A stretch of 64,000 nt of DNA, from the NCBI GenBank assembly GCA_019916065.1, contig CM034243.1, positions 24,268,147-24,332,146 on the forward strand, read 5' to 3'. Shown piece after piece: positions 34,751-46,249 of this stretch. The DNA comes from Vitellaria paradoxa (Eukaryota; Streptophyta; Magnoliopsida; Ericales; Sapotaceae). A model generated the notes under the pieces. It was not told where the DNA came from and ran no database searches. It worked only from the letters and a program-made list of their open reading frames with translations. Positions within the stretch are counted from its first letter, which is position 1. Every line of letters starts with the position of its first letter. Both the position numbers and the translations under genes were made by a program.

Positions 34751-36315
34751 TGTTTGAGCAAATGTTTTCAAAGTTTTTGCAAAGAGGGTTTGCTAAGTGT
34801 AAGATAATCAGTTATAGCAATTTAAATTTGTAAAACGGTGAAGTACTGGTCAAATCGATAGGAAGAGGCGCTTTTAATCTACAATTTTTCTTCTCTTAGT
34901 TAATAGGTGTCATATATAATAGGAATGAAGAAAAATTGGTTTGAATTTTGAAAATGAAACTTACCTAGGAATTTTATCAAACACCTAGGAGACGACAATT
35001 AAATCTAATTTAAACTTGTAATGAAAAATTTAATGAAATTAAAAACAATTATAAAAAGATCCTGAATCAAACCAATTCGAGTAGCGATTTTTATAGATTT
35101 TCAAGGAGAACAATGACTAATAATGTGGTTGTAAAATCAAGTTTACTTGGTTGATTCTCTAGATCAAGCACTTAGAGTGTAGTAATCCATACAGAGTACA
35201 TTTTTTTTTTGTAAGTATCCAAACAGAGTACATGAGAATTCTAGGTAGCAATCCACATAAAAAATCCTTAAGATTGAGCATGAAAATTCTAATTAGCAAC
35301 CCATATATAGTGTACATGGAATATATAATTAAGAATTGATCTAGAAATATTAACTAGTGATTTCATAGGATCCAAATAAACTAATCATCATTCATTACAA
35401 ATCTAAACAAAATTAAACATTGAAGTGCAAATTATGTTAAGAAAAAAATTGATCATTGAAGTGCAAATTACCTTAAAAAATTCGCATACATCATCTACTC
35501 TTCTTGATTTAAATCCAAGAGTGAGGACTATTCAAGCATCGTAGAAGAAAAACTCAAACTTGTATTGAAATTCAATATACTTACAAAGTAATTCAAAGGG
35601 AAAGTGAAATTTTCTTTCTTACCAAACAAGATCTAAACACTCTCTAAAAATATATATATATCTACTCTCTAACTCTAACTCTATATATCTATGTCTAATG
35701 TCACTCTCCCATGAAATGCCCTATTCTATTTATAATATAATATAGTTTTACATATAAGTACCAAAATGCCCTAAACATTTACATATAATTTACATGAGAA
35801 TTACAAAAATTGTCCAGGTGGGTTGGGTGGTCCGCACCTAGGTACGTACAAGGGGTTGTTGGCACCTAGGTGTGGACAAGGTTCTTCCCTTAGTTGAAAT
35901 TTGAGCTCCAAGGTTGGTCTCTTCTCTACTGTTGGCACCTAGGTGCCCACAAGGGTCTATCCAGACCTAAGTGCACACCAAGGTCATGCCTTAGTCAATT
36001 TTCTTGCATTTTATCAATGTCCATCCTCTGTTGTCCCTACCTGGGTTCTCACCATAACCTATGCAAACATAAGTTCGAACCAAGCCTTTTAAACTTCATT
36101 TCTTTCTCTTTTGCCTCACATTTATATGAAACTCATCCACTTGCATTTTTATATTGTTTAAGCTTCCAAATACCAAAAATTAATTCTCGAAATTTGTAAT
36201 CAACACAAAACATAAGTGCACGAGAAATATGTAATGAAATTAACTTTTAAGTGAATGTATTTATGCAATTAGCACATCAAAGAGTGTATAAAAGTGCAAT
36301 CATTATGTGTAATCA
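34751..36315 (-). repeat. Isolated long LTR of a Copia element
   Basis: About 1565 bp. On the - strand it starts TGATTACACATAATG and ends TTTGCTCAAACA. It matches the 5' LTR of Copia-4 (46939-48582) from end to end in the same order, but lacks the MITE present there. No 5-bp duplication and no internal element sequence are evident beside it, so it is a solo LTR or a broken remnant. It contains several CACCTAGGTG-like palindromes (near 35836, 35863, 35936). A frame at 35894-36199 inside it is not considered a gene. Confidence 0.8.
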
Positions 36316-38331
36316 GGTTGCTAATTAGATCTAATCCAAAGGGACCCAAGATGCTTTAATTAATTCTACTAGGTCAGTTTAGTTGTTAGCTTCCACACAC
36401 ACGCGCGTGCAGGTGCGCGCACGCACACACACACACACATAACTATAACTTTTATAAGATATAAATTCAATGAGAAGTTACAAAAAATTTTTTCTTTAGA
36501 GGTTGAGTTGCCTTGGATGTTCTTCGCTAGCTCTCTTTCTCTCTCTCTCTCTCTCTTTCTTTAATTTTTCGTTTACTTTATTTCCTTCTAAATACTACAC
36601 CATAGGTAAGAGTAAGAAGTATTCTTTGAGATTGTTGCAATTAGTATTAGAGCCACTCTTTGATTTAGATATATCAGAGAGTACAAGATCTAATTCTCTC
36701 ATTAGATAGGCACAACGATAGATGAAACTTCAATTGAATAAGATAATCAGATTGATGGTAGAACGAAATAGAAAGTGGAATTTGAAGTTTGCAGATCTAT
36801 CTTTTAAAGTTCAAAACAACATAGATTCAATCAGATTAAGGGCTTCCCAATTTCCTGTCATCAAATATACTGAAGAAAATGTTAGATTTTGCAGCTCTTG
36901 GGGTATCCCAATTTGTAAGTAAATTGTACACGGGGGTATGCCCCTAAGATAAGTAAATTTTTTCCCAATTAATCCAAATTATGCTTACTTACCCAAAAAA
37001 AAAAAGATTCAATCAACAAAAATCATATGGAAGATTATAGAGTTAGATCTTCGCAACATCTAAATCAAAATATGAATGGAACTAATATAAAAATCATAAT
37101 AGAAGATCATAGCAACAATCAATTTTAGGGATTTCAGATTCATTCCTTCAAGTTAGATTTTCCAATTTTTATGGTAGATAAATGTCACTGCCAGATCCAT
37201 ATACTGGAAGTAGTATAAGTTCTAGGCTTTAATTGGGACATAGTGTGTCCGAGATCATTTGATTCTGAAAACTAATTTTGATTTTGAAATAAGGCCATGA
37301 TATATAGACTTGGAGTCACCACCTAACACTTTTAAATGTGCATGTCGAGAAACTCAAATTTTTGTATTTTAGTTAAAAAGAATTTTTGATTATATTTTGA
37401 AATTATGACCCCTTTTAATGACTCTTGACTGATTTGTGTAATCCAAGATAATGGGTCTAGATGTTCAACTGTGCACAAAAATATTTACACTTGGATACCT
37501 AGGATATCTAGAGTCACTTTTTATTCTTTACAATCACAATCGCACAATATAATATCTGACTTGTAATGATCATTGCAATATAACACTAAAGATAAAAGAA
37601 TGCACATGATGCATGGAATATGAGGCGACTGAGTCTTGTAAGGTTACCTTTATATCTCATCGAAATTATGCCAATCACAGTTTGTGTGCAAGTGTGTGAA
37701 ATGTCTACCTATCTAACAATAATGTTCCTTTAGGGGTTCTATATGCTGGATAAAGACTAGATGTAACTACAGGCTAAATTTACTTCTGGTATTCCACCGA
37801 GAATACTCTATAAAAGATAACCTTCACTAGTGATCAGATTGTGCTAAATGTTGTATCTGAATAGTAAATTAGGTAGTTGGACTTATCTAATCCATGTAGA
37901 TATATGAATGAATTTGTGGCCTAAAAGGCCTAGTGGATAGACTTAAGCAATTTTCACAGAATGCCAATGTACTATAATGACTCGTATCATTGTTGACATC
38001 ATTTTATTCTAATGTATTTGACTATGGCTTGATGTGATGATATGATGATATGAGTAGTATGGTGCATGGGTTGACTCAGTTGCTCAGTCCCTAAATTGGA
38101 TTTTATTCAAGACAAAGTATTAGTTTAAGTTTTGGTTTAGGGGGCACACCAGTATTCTTCCTTTTGCACACGCGCTGGTCCTTTCTGTGCACACCGACTG
38201 TCACATTAGTCATTTGTGTTTTGCAACTTAGTTTTTTGATTTTTTTGGTTAAGCATCTCTTCTTCATCATTTCCTCTTTTGTCCTCCTTAGCCTAAGCCT
38301 TTAGCCTCACTGGCCATGTCTCCCTTAATTT
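36316..38331. other. Intergenic with a possible retroelement scrap
   Basis: Holds a CA/CG microsatellite at 36391-36440, a CT run near 36535-36557 and TTAGTATTAGAGCC near 36641-36654. The last resembles a tRNA-Met primer site and is followed by a 66-codon frame (36722-36922) without recognisable domains. No LTR pair was found. Confidence 0.35.
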
Positions 38332-38761
38332 TGGATGCAAGATGAAAGCTAATGAATCAAATAGCAGGTCAGATAGACAATGGTTTTCTATTTAATGTAA
38401 GAATAGCTAGAAAATAACATAAATATTTATTATAGAGAAAAATTCTCTAATAGTTTTCTCTTAATCAAAGTCTTCTCTGCCATAAAGGCTTAGAATGTAT
38501 TAAATAGAAAAACTCAAACTAAAACTAGAAAACAGAATAACATAAAATTTAGGAAACATGACAACTACCGAACTTGAAAAATCCTTAAATTCACTAGCAA
38601 GCTAAATAAAATATTCTAATAACATATTTAGAAATATTGTAAATATTCTAAAATTAATTCTAAATAAATGAATATTTGTTAAATAATATTCTTTGACAAA
38701 TACCTGAAACTAAGATAGGAAATATTAATCATAAAATTCTTGATATATTCTGCCTGCATCA
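38332..38761 (-). repeat. Gypsy-A 3' LTR (unoccupied copy)
   Basis: 430 bp. Carries TTCACTAGCAAGCTAAAT where the other LTR carries a SINE, so it shows the empty site. Confidence 0.75.
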
Positions 38762-39387
38762 TTCTCCCCATGTTGGAAAGAATTTGCTCTCGAATTTGGG
38801 TTTTCATGTTCCATTGATTTTTGAATGTGGAGATATGATTTAACCATTGAAAAAAAAAATTGTCACCAAAATTTGAATTGTAATCTTCACAAATTTCTTC
38901 AACTGTGTAAATGATGAATCTTCGAAAAATCCATTCAAGAGTGGATAATTGTAGGAGAATATTGTAGACAAGATTTCATTTGTATCTTCTTCAGTAATAT
39001 TTGATTCTTCATTGAAGATAGGTGGTTTACTTCAATCTATAATTTGATCTGGAGTAATTGTTGATGTGAACCGAAACTTCTCTTTAGGAAGTTCTTCCAT
39101 TAAATATTCTTCTTTTCTCGAAGAATGATCAAAGGGATTGAGCACATAATCCTATTCTGAAAACTCTTCGTGCTCTAAAGATTGATTCAAGGATGGGTTG
39201 TGATATTGATTCCCAACGACTAAGATGGTCACTTGTTAGGTTAGCACTTTGACCATTTTCTCTAACTCTTGGAAGTTCTCCTCTCATCGCATCTCCTATT
39301 CAAGTTCATCGCATTCAAGAACCTACTCAATAGGGACAACTTGAGGATCATTACTAGGATCCTTCTCGGTGTCATGTGGTGTCATGA

Positions 39388-39401
39388 GCACTGATATCAT
39401 C
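39388..39401 (-). promoter_or_regulatory. Gypsy-A primer-binding-like site
   Basis: On the - strand TGATATCAGTGC lies immediately inside the right LTR and matches 10 of 12 bases of TGGTATCAGAGC. It sets the element's orientation. Confidence 0.6.
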
Positions 39402-40032
39402 TGATGTACGGTGGAAGTTGATAAATTGAATAATTGACCAGATAGACTATAATTTTCTGTTTACTCTAATAATAGCCAGAAAATAACACAGATTTGTTGT
39501 CGAGAAAACTTCTCTAATGATTTTCTACTAACCAAATTCTTATTTGCCATAAAGACTTACATCGTATTAAATATTGCGTATTAAATAGAAAAATAAATTA
39601 AAATTAGGAAACATAATAACGTGAAATTTAAGAAACATGACAACTACCAAAATCGAAAAATTCCTAAATTCACTAAGAGCTCACCCGGTGCACAAGCGAT
39701 TCCCTGCTAGTGCGGGGGTAGGGGGAGGGTGTGCGCATTTGTACCCAGCCTTATCCTTACATTTTGCAAAAAAGACTGTTTCCACACCTCGAACCCGTGA
39801 CCTATAGGTCACCAGTGGAGCAACTTACCGTTGCGCCAAGGCTCACTAATAAGCTAAATAAAATATTCTAATAATATATTTAGAAATATTGTAATATTCT
39901 AATATTAATTCTAAATAAAAGAAAAATATTTTTCAAATAATATTTTTTGACAAATACTCAAAATTAAGATAGGAAATATTAATCATATATATATATATAT
40001 ATATATATATTTTATATATTCTTCCTACATCA
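39402..40032 (-). repeat. Gypsy-A 5' LTR, carrying a SINE
   Basis: 631 bp including a 166-bp SINE and its 7-bp target duplication. Without these it matches the 430-bp partner. A TA microsatellite near 39986-40010 adds to its length. Confidence 0.75.
39677..39842 (-). mobile_element. Au-type tRNA-derived SINE with TSD TCACTAA
   Basis: Flanked by TCACTAA at 39670-39676 and 39843-39849. On the - strand it starts with a tRNA-like head (CTTGGCGCAACGGTAAGTTG, then GGTCACGGGTTCGAG as box B). A body with GTAAGGATAAGGCTGGGTAC, CCCCGCACTAGCAGGGA and TTGTGCACCGGGTGAGCTC follows, matching the Au SINE layout of flowering plants. The tRNA-like part is not a tRNA gene. Confidence 0.88.
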
Positions 40033-40074
40033 TTTCTTTTCTTAACTTTGAAGTTCTCTTTGTATATATGTATA

Positions 40075-41006
40075 CTAGCAATTACCTGTGCCTGAAGGCA
40101 CAAAAATATAATTTAATCTGTAAACAACTTAAATCTAGATTTATAAAGTAAACTTATATAAAAAGTGGAAAAATAATCTATAAAAATAAAAATCATTAAT
40201 CAAAAGGGATTAATGTATAAAATTTTATTATTTATTACAAATATTATCACATTTTTTAAAATATTAATTTAAAATCTTTTATATAAAAAGTATTAAAAAA
40301 AATATGGGAAGTGTGAGAGAAAAAAAAATAATCCTGACCATTTAGCAAATTCAATAGTTGAAAATATCTTAAATTCAAAATTTTAAACTTCCTTATTATA
40401 TAAATGACACATAATGTAAAAGTGTATATATTTAAAATTTAAGTTTTAAGCACATTAAAATTGAAAATTTAATTTAAATGTTTATTTTTTAATTAAAATT
40501 TTAAAAAAATTAAAATTTAAATATATTTTTTAAATAAAAAAATTTAGTCAATTTTGTCTAATAGGTATCCATACATTATTTAATAATAATAGATAATATA
40601 AGTAACATATAATTTATATAATTTTACAAAATATAATATATATTTATTTGAATTTCAAATTTCAAATTTAAAGGATGTGTTTTATTATATAGATATATTA
40701 TGAGTGATGACGTGGCGAACTTTAGTAATGACTGGGACAAATGTCAAATCAAATGATGTGTTTTATTTTATAAATTATAAGTGATGACGTGGCGAATTTT
40801 AGTAATAACTGGGACAAATGTTAAATCAAATGATGTGTTTTATTGTATAGATATTATAAGTGATGATGTGGCCAACTTTAGTAATGACTGCGACAAATGT
40901 TAAATCCAAAAAATGTGTTTTATTATATAAATTATAAGATGACGTGGCAAATTTTAGTAATGAGTGAGATAAATGTCAAATCAAATGATCTGTTTTATAA
41001 TATAGA
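40075..41006 (-). mobile_element. Small non-autonomous Helitron (932 bp)
   Basis: On the - strand the 5' end is TCTATATTATAAAACAG, preceded by A. The 3' end is CTAG, followed by T. A hairpin TGTGCC-TTCA-GGCACA lies eight bases before the CTAG. A|TC...hairpin...CTAG|T is the hallmark of Helitrons, which insert between A and T without a target duplication. There is no Rep/helicase frame. The 5' portion is a tandem array (listed separately). Confidence 0.82.
40674..41006 (-). repeat. Tandem array of Helitron 5' termini (periods 81, 77, 80, 75 bp)
   Basis: Units start (on +) at 40674, 40755, 40832, 40912 and 40987 with GATGTGTTTTATT-like sequence. The last is partial and forms the actual 5' terminus. 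Each full unit has TGACGTGGC or a one-base variant (40708, 40785, 40864 as TGATGTGGC, 40940), then TTTAGTAAT(G/A)A and ACAAATGT(C/T)AAATC. Confidence 0.9.
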
Positions 41007-41900
41007 TGTATGTGGTGTAGTCGGGTAAAAAAACAGAAAACGAAGGATGGAGAAAAAGAGTGTGAGGATGAGTTGTTCAACAAATCGAGTTTCTTTTTCT
41101 TTTCCAGAGTTTAATTGAGAGTAAGTAGAGTGCGTTGAGTTGTTTGGTTTAGTGTTAGACTGTTGTTGTTCGTGATAAGAAAATGCAATATCAAAATGTA
41201 GATAAAATGTAATATGAAAATACAATATAAAAATGCGTTTTATGGTAGAAATAAAATAAAAAGAATTTTTAGAGCAAAATTAAAGTAAAAAGAAAACGCA
41301 CTACGATAGTGTTTTTGGGTAAATTGAACATGCATATTAAAGTGTATTTCTATTTAATAATACTCTTTCAATTATTTTGTCTTAAATGGTATTTTTTTAT
41401 ATTTTTTACAATCTTAACATCAGAACCAAAAAAAAAAAAAAAAAAAATTAAAAAATTGAGAAAAGCATGATAAGTTGACTAAGGAGAAGGGGTTCCTGGG
41501 GCAAAGGTTGCAAAGATGACACGCCCCACAAAGTTCTAGGTTCATTTTTTTTTTCTTTCCCAATAACATAACAATATTCCACTTTGCCCCCACTAAATTT
41601 CACCTTTTTCTTTTTATTTTTCCTTTTCATGTATAATGTCATTCTCCTCAATCCCACATGATCTGGCCCATGGTCGGTGCTACGTGGCAAACCCACATTG
41701 GTCAACCCATTTTCACGAACGAGTCTCAGCTATCAAGAGTACTAATAAATGTCGTTCGAATTATCCTACCGGATCATCAGCCAAGAAAGAGAAGCATCCC
41801 AATGATGCAAGTAAAAGGAGTTCTCTCACCAAGAGAACTAATTTCTTAATCTACCTTTGCATAATAGTTACATTATGTTCGAGTTCTGAACTTCAACTAA
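41007..41900. other. Intergenic
   Basis: No gene supported. Contains a poly-A tract near 41429-41447 and short overlapping frames near 41636-41849 with no recognisable domain. Confidence 0.4.
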
Positions 41901-42243
41901 GGTGCCATTTAATTTATTTTTTTATTTTTTTGTTTTCATTTTTCATTTTTTATTTTTTATTTTAAGTTCATTTTTTATTTTACATTTTTAAAAATAAAAC
42001 ACACAGCTCAAACATATTTGGTCACTTTTGTTTTGAAAATTTGTTTTAGAAAATAGAAAATGAGCTTACACAAAAATGAAAAATAATAAAAAGTCATTTT
42101 GAACGTTTTTAATTTAAAATAAGAAAATATTCAAAATAAAAAAAATATAGTATTTTCTGTTTTCTTGTTTTGAAATTTTTAAAACACAACACATAAAACA
42201 GAAAACAAAAAATAAAAAATAGAAAAATAAATTAAATGCTACC
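41901..42243. mobile_element. Tourist-like MITE, 343 bp, TSD TAA
   Basis: Flanked by TAA at 41898-41900 and 42244-42246. Ends GGTGCCATTTAATTTATTTT and (reverse complement) GGTAGCATTTAATTTATTTT agree at 18 of 20 positions. AT-rich interior without coding content. Confidence 0.85.
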
Positions 42244-42869
42244 TAATTTACTCCTATTCTGTGGAAGAGAACTGAATAAAGAAAGTTGAATGCCAATTAT
42301 TGAAAATATGCAAATCTTCAAACCCCCCCCCCCCCCCCAAAACAAAAAAAGTTTTAGTTAAGGAACCCATTTGTTCTGGTACTACGGTCCCCTTTAGGTC
42401 CAAAGTAAACGATTCCATTACTTCAGTATTCCTCGTCCTTGATACACATACCAAGATGCCTAAGTGTACACGTCTCTTGTAACTGCCGCGAGATTTACAA
42501 CATTAATTGATCAGGCTCCTTCATTCACTACTTGAACTATTGCCTCTGAATTGACTAATATGTTTCCGTTAGTCGATGGTTTATTCTTTTATTATATCCA
42601 TCTCATATTGGCCATTCCTAACCGATTTATAAATTGATCGATGGACGATCAACATTAGCTTGTCCCTAGCCTATTCATTTCCTAACTTTAAAACACCCTC
42701 CTTTTTTTCTGACCAAATGGCTGATGTGTGCTCTGTACGTATATTGACTATATTAATACCTTTGTTCACTTGACCAAACATATATCGATCATGCTTGTTA
42801 AAGGAGAATGGGAGAGGAGCCTACAATCAATTAAAAAAGAAATACGGGAAGGCAATACAGCACTACAGT

Positions 42870-42872
42870 TCC

Positions 42873-42903
<31 letters not shown>

Positions 42904-42912
42904 ATATATATT
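42870..42912 (+). promoter_or_regulatory. CT tract and TATA-like motif upstream of the small membrane-protein gene
   Basis: A (CT)n tract at about 42872-42902 runs into TCTATATATATTCA, about 205 bases before the ATG at 43114. CT tracts and TATA boxes in this order are common in plant core promoters. Not proven. Confidence 0.35.
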
Positions 42913-43113
42913 CACTTGACCACTTTCTCTTCCAAAACACATAGCAGTTATTTCTAGAAAAAGATCAGCTGTAGCACTTCCTCGATCTCTCCCACTTTCC
43001 CTCTACACAAACAAATTAAATTAACCTCCATGAGACAAACCTACTCTTAGTCTCTTTTTAACACAGACAGTTATCAGACATTCAAATCAATCACGAGTAG
43101 TAGGTATCATCAA

Positions 43114-43418
43114 ATGTGTTCCTCGTACTCGGATTCACATGGTGCATAAACCACGAGTCCAAATTTGAGGAGTTGAAGGATCAGCTCAATCTCATCCTCA
43201 CCGTCACTCCCGTAATCTTACTGCTTGTCGTCCACTGGTTGTCCAGCGAAGATCGACAGCGCGTCCCTTTCGTCATCTTTTTGCCGGAAGACAAGGACTC
43301 AGTTCACAGAGCTGGAGGGTCTCCCTGGGGTGTTGCTGCTCTCCTCCTTTTTCTCCTCTGCACGATCTCCTACCAGTCCAAACTCCATCGAAATTGGTTT
43401 CCTCTACTCACTAAATAA
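43114..43418 (+). CDS. Small two-helix membrane protein, plant-specific, probable frameshift near the start
   Basis: The frame from 43116 to the TAA ending at 43418 encodes NHESKFEELKDQLNLILTVT through SYQSKLHRNWFPLLTK without a stop. It has a hydrophobic segment LILTVTPVILLLVVHWL, a hydrophilic loop with HRAGGSPWG, and a second segment VAALLLFLLCTISY. The SHRAGG-PWG-SYQS pattern resembles a family of about 100-residue uncharacterised plant membrane proteins encoded by single exons; this comes from memory of the family. No ATG exists in that frame; it is closed upstream by TAG at 43101. The only sensible ATG (43114) lies in another frame, reads MCSSYSDSHGA and stops at TAA (43147). A one- or two-base indel near 43140-43150 would explain this. 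It may be a pseudogene, a sequencing error, or start at a non-ATG codon. Confidence 0.6.
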
Positions 43419-43971
43419 TTATTCCATCGTTATATGCCTTAAGTAATTCAGTCATCATCATACATATATATTTGCTTTGTATAAACATGTAATTCTACTA
43501 CGAAATCAATACTTGTTATTTTATGGATAAGTTCTATCATTATAGATCTTCTATTTTAAATGAAAAATGCCATTTTATCATAACTTTTTAACTAGAAAAA
43601 ATGAACAACAATGTGACAATAGTATTTTTTTTAATAAATTTTCACTTTAGTACTGGATAGTTATTTAAAAGTCATTGCGCACGTACATCTACTGTCGTTC
43701 TAGTCTGTTTATTGTTAAAAAATTCTAGTTCATCCAAGTCATTATGATGGGCACCTTTTCTGATCCTATTTTGTGGTTATACATCATTATCCATATTGTA
43801 TTTGTGAGAGTTGCCCTTTTCCTTTTTCCTCTTTCTTGGTTATTAGTTTATCCAAGTCATGCATGGTCTATTGTCGTCAATTTTAGGTTGTTCATAATGA
43901 AAACATATATATATATATATATATATATATGTATTACATCTCTGGATGAGTTGGTTCATTCTCTTCAATTA
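43419..43971. other. 3' flank of the small gene
   Basis: AT-rich, with a (TA)n run near 43906-43930. No further gene recognised. Confidence 0.4.
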
Positions 43972-44487
43972 TTTGCGTTAGGTGTACAAAATTTTTGTGA
44001 AAATCTTTAAAAATTTCTAAAAATCTCTATACATTTTTATACATTTTTACTTTTTTAAAGTTCAAAAAAAAGTTCAATACTTTAAAAAAAAGGTCAATAA
44101 CTAGAATTCAGTTAATCAAATAGCAAAAATTTTTTCGCTATTCTCACCATGAGCTCTCAAATTACCAAATGACACATATTTTGACTATTTTTTGTGAGGT
44201 CGTAGAAATCATTCTAACGGATTATAAAAACCGTTCTGACGGATTCACGCAGTTAACTTCTGTCCAAACCGTTTTTTACAATTTATTTGAACGAATTGTA
44301 ATGCAAAAAAATTACGACTGTTCAAAATTTTGAAGCCGTCCAAACGGAAATTCAATCCATCGAAACGGGAATGTTACTGTTCATCTCCAAAAAATACGGT
44401 TTGATATGTGTGCACCAAAGGTAAAAAGTTTCCCCAAATCAAATTTTATCTCATTTTATCTCATTTTTTATCACTTTAAACACACTC
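43972..44487 (-). mobile_element. Tourist-like MITE, copy 1 of a family (516 bp)
   Basis: TTA at 43969-43971 and 44488-44490. It is the reverse-orientation relative of 51573-52090: shared words include AAAAATCTCTATA, CTATTCTCACCATG, CGGATT, CCGTCCAAACGG, TGTTCATCTCCAAAAAAT and TGCACCAAA, in mirrored order and with nearly the same length. Confidence 0.85.
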
Positions 44488-44490
44488 TTA

Positions 44491-46249
44491 TAATTTGGTT
44501 GGTAAATATGATTTTATTTTTTCGTTTCTCTTTTTTTTTTTTTTTTTAACTTTAGTTGGTTGTTACTTTCACCCCTTTTCAGCGGGGCATATGAACCACT
44601 ATTGGTTTGGATTTTGAAGTGGGTACTTTCATAGTCTGCTTGCAGTGACGATTTCAGGAGAGGAATAGAAAAAGGAAGGGGTGACAGTTAATGGAAAGAA
44701 AAAAACGAAATATATAAAATCTTAAATATACGTTTTTGTTTAAATAAATTAAAAATATAATATATTAAAAAGCATTTATCAGTATAATAATGGTAATTTT
44801 TGAAACTTTCATGGCTTTTTTTTTCATTTCCATTATAATTTAAATAAGATGGCAGACTTTTGAATCCTTATTTTTTTTTTATTTATTTCTTAATAAATAC
44901 TCAATTCAAACACAATTTATAATTATGTTTTGCAATTGAATCATTGTAGCAATCTCTAAGAATTCTACTTACTCTTATTCAATGTTGTTAATATCTTGAT
45001 TTAAATCTTAAAATTTTATAATTTTATGATATTAGAGTTAAAAAAAACTTGTTCGATTTTACATAAAATTTAAATAGGGGTAAAATAGATAAAATCTTAG
45101 TTTTGGGACGTAAAATTAGTAAAATCTCCATTTTATAAGCGATTTTACCGATTTTAAAAGTTAAGTAATTTTTGTGTAATTTTGTTAAATAAAATATATT
45201 TTTTATGATATTTTCAAGTAATATGTCACAACTATTTCATTTGTTACTTTTTTTTTAAATTTTTTTATTCTATAACATTATTATTTACTATATTGCATTA
45301 GTTGAAGACTATGCGTTGTTGGACCAAATTAATTACCATAAATCAAATGCAGTAGTCAGGATAGAAATTAAGAGATCTATGATAAAGTATTACAAATACA
45401 TTTCAACTTAAACAAAAAATTAAGATAAAATGAAGTCAGTATTTTAATGTCAACTATATATTTCGCACCAAATATTTTAACGGTCTCTCAATCATGTAGT
45501 TGAGTAAAGAGAGCGTAAAACCAAATATAGAATCTTTTATAAACTTTGTTGAGACTTCGTTTTGTTAATATAAATAAGTTTTTATGTATGACATTTTTCT
45601 TGATACATATTTTTTCTCTCCTCTTATTAATAAAATTATTAACTTATCAAAAAATAAAAGGAAACTCTAAATGAAAAATTATAACATGATAGACTATATT
45701 TGTATTTTATAGATATTTGGTAAAATCTTACGATTTTGCGATTCAATTTTTTGACTCTCTACTGATTTTAAATAAAATTTCAATTTTAATAATCTTCTCT
45801 TACTTATGGTGTAGTGTTTGGCAGGCAAGGAAGTAAATGGAAGAGAGAGAGAAAGAGAGAGATGAGTTAGTGTTTGCTTGGAAAAAAAAAAAAGTTGATA
45901 GCTCGACTACCAAATACTAAATTTTTAGTTTTTTTTTTTTTAAAATGATCAAATTTATTTTCTTACATTTTCAATTTTATTTAAAAATTAAAGAGTAAAA
46001 TGTCAAATTAACAAAAAATTTAAAATCTAACTATTAAAAAATTAACTTTTTTTTATACGCAAACACAAAAAATTATAAAAAATTAGAAAGGTATAAAAAA
46101 AAAAAAAAAACGAAAGAAAAACCGCAGAACGAAGAATAAAAGATCTCTTAGTGATGACTTTTCCAAATTCAAAATTAAATCATCTATTTGAAACTTCTAA
46201 TTAAATTGGAAGTTTATGAGGTCCGCAAACGCTAGCTCGCAATATCCAG
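44491..46249. other. AT-rich intergenic stretch
   Basis: Poly-T/A tracts and a GA-rich stretch near 45840-45863. No open frame of note and no element ends found. Confidence 0.4.

Larger units (their letters stand above)
38332..40032 (-). mobile_element. Gypsy-A: short Ty3/Gypsy-like LTR element relic
   Basis: Two direct repeats (38332-38761 and 39402-40032) enclose about 640 bp. On the - strand both begin TGATG(C/T)AGG(C/A)AGAATATA. The internal part starts with a primer-site-like TGATATCAGTGC (10 of 12 to the tRNA-Met site) and ends with purine-rich GGGGAGAA. The inside has a gag-like scrap (...LEKMVKVL, NPFDHSSREKK) full of stops. It is an internally deleted, non-autonomous relic. No target duplication was found. 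Confidence 0.75.

Noticed and set aside
35894..36199. 101-codon frame on the + strand
   Set aside because: It lies antisense within the isolated long LTR. The related LTR near 47233-47436 has a similar accidental frame.
36722..36922. 66-codon frame after a primer-site-like motif
   Set aside because: Might be a gag start, but no LTR pair or domain supports it; kept only as a remark on the intergenic stretch.
39780..39842. tRNA-like sequence with box A and box B
   Set aside because: It is the head of a SINE with target duplications and cannot form a full tRNA cloverleaf.
40674..41006. CRISPR-like repeat array
   Set aside because: Units are joined without unique spacers, vary in length, and sit at a Helitron terminus in a plant genome.
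41448..41965. Overlapping frames of 63-109 codons on both strands
   Set aside because: No recognisable domain and no codon bias; one extends into the MITE at 41901.
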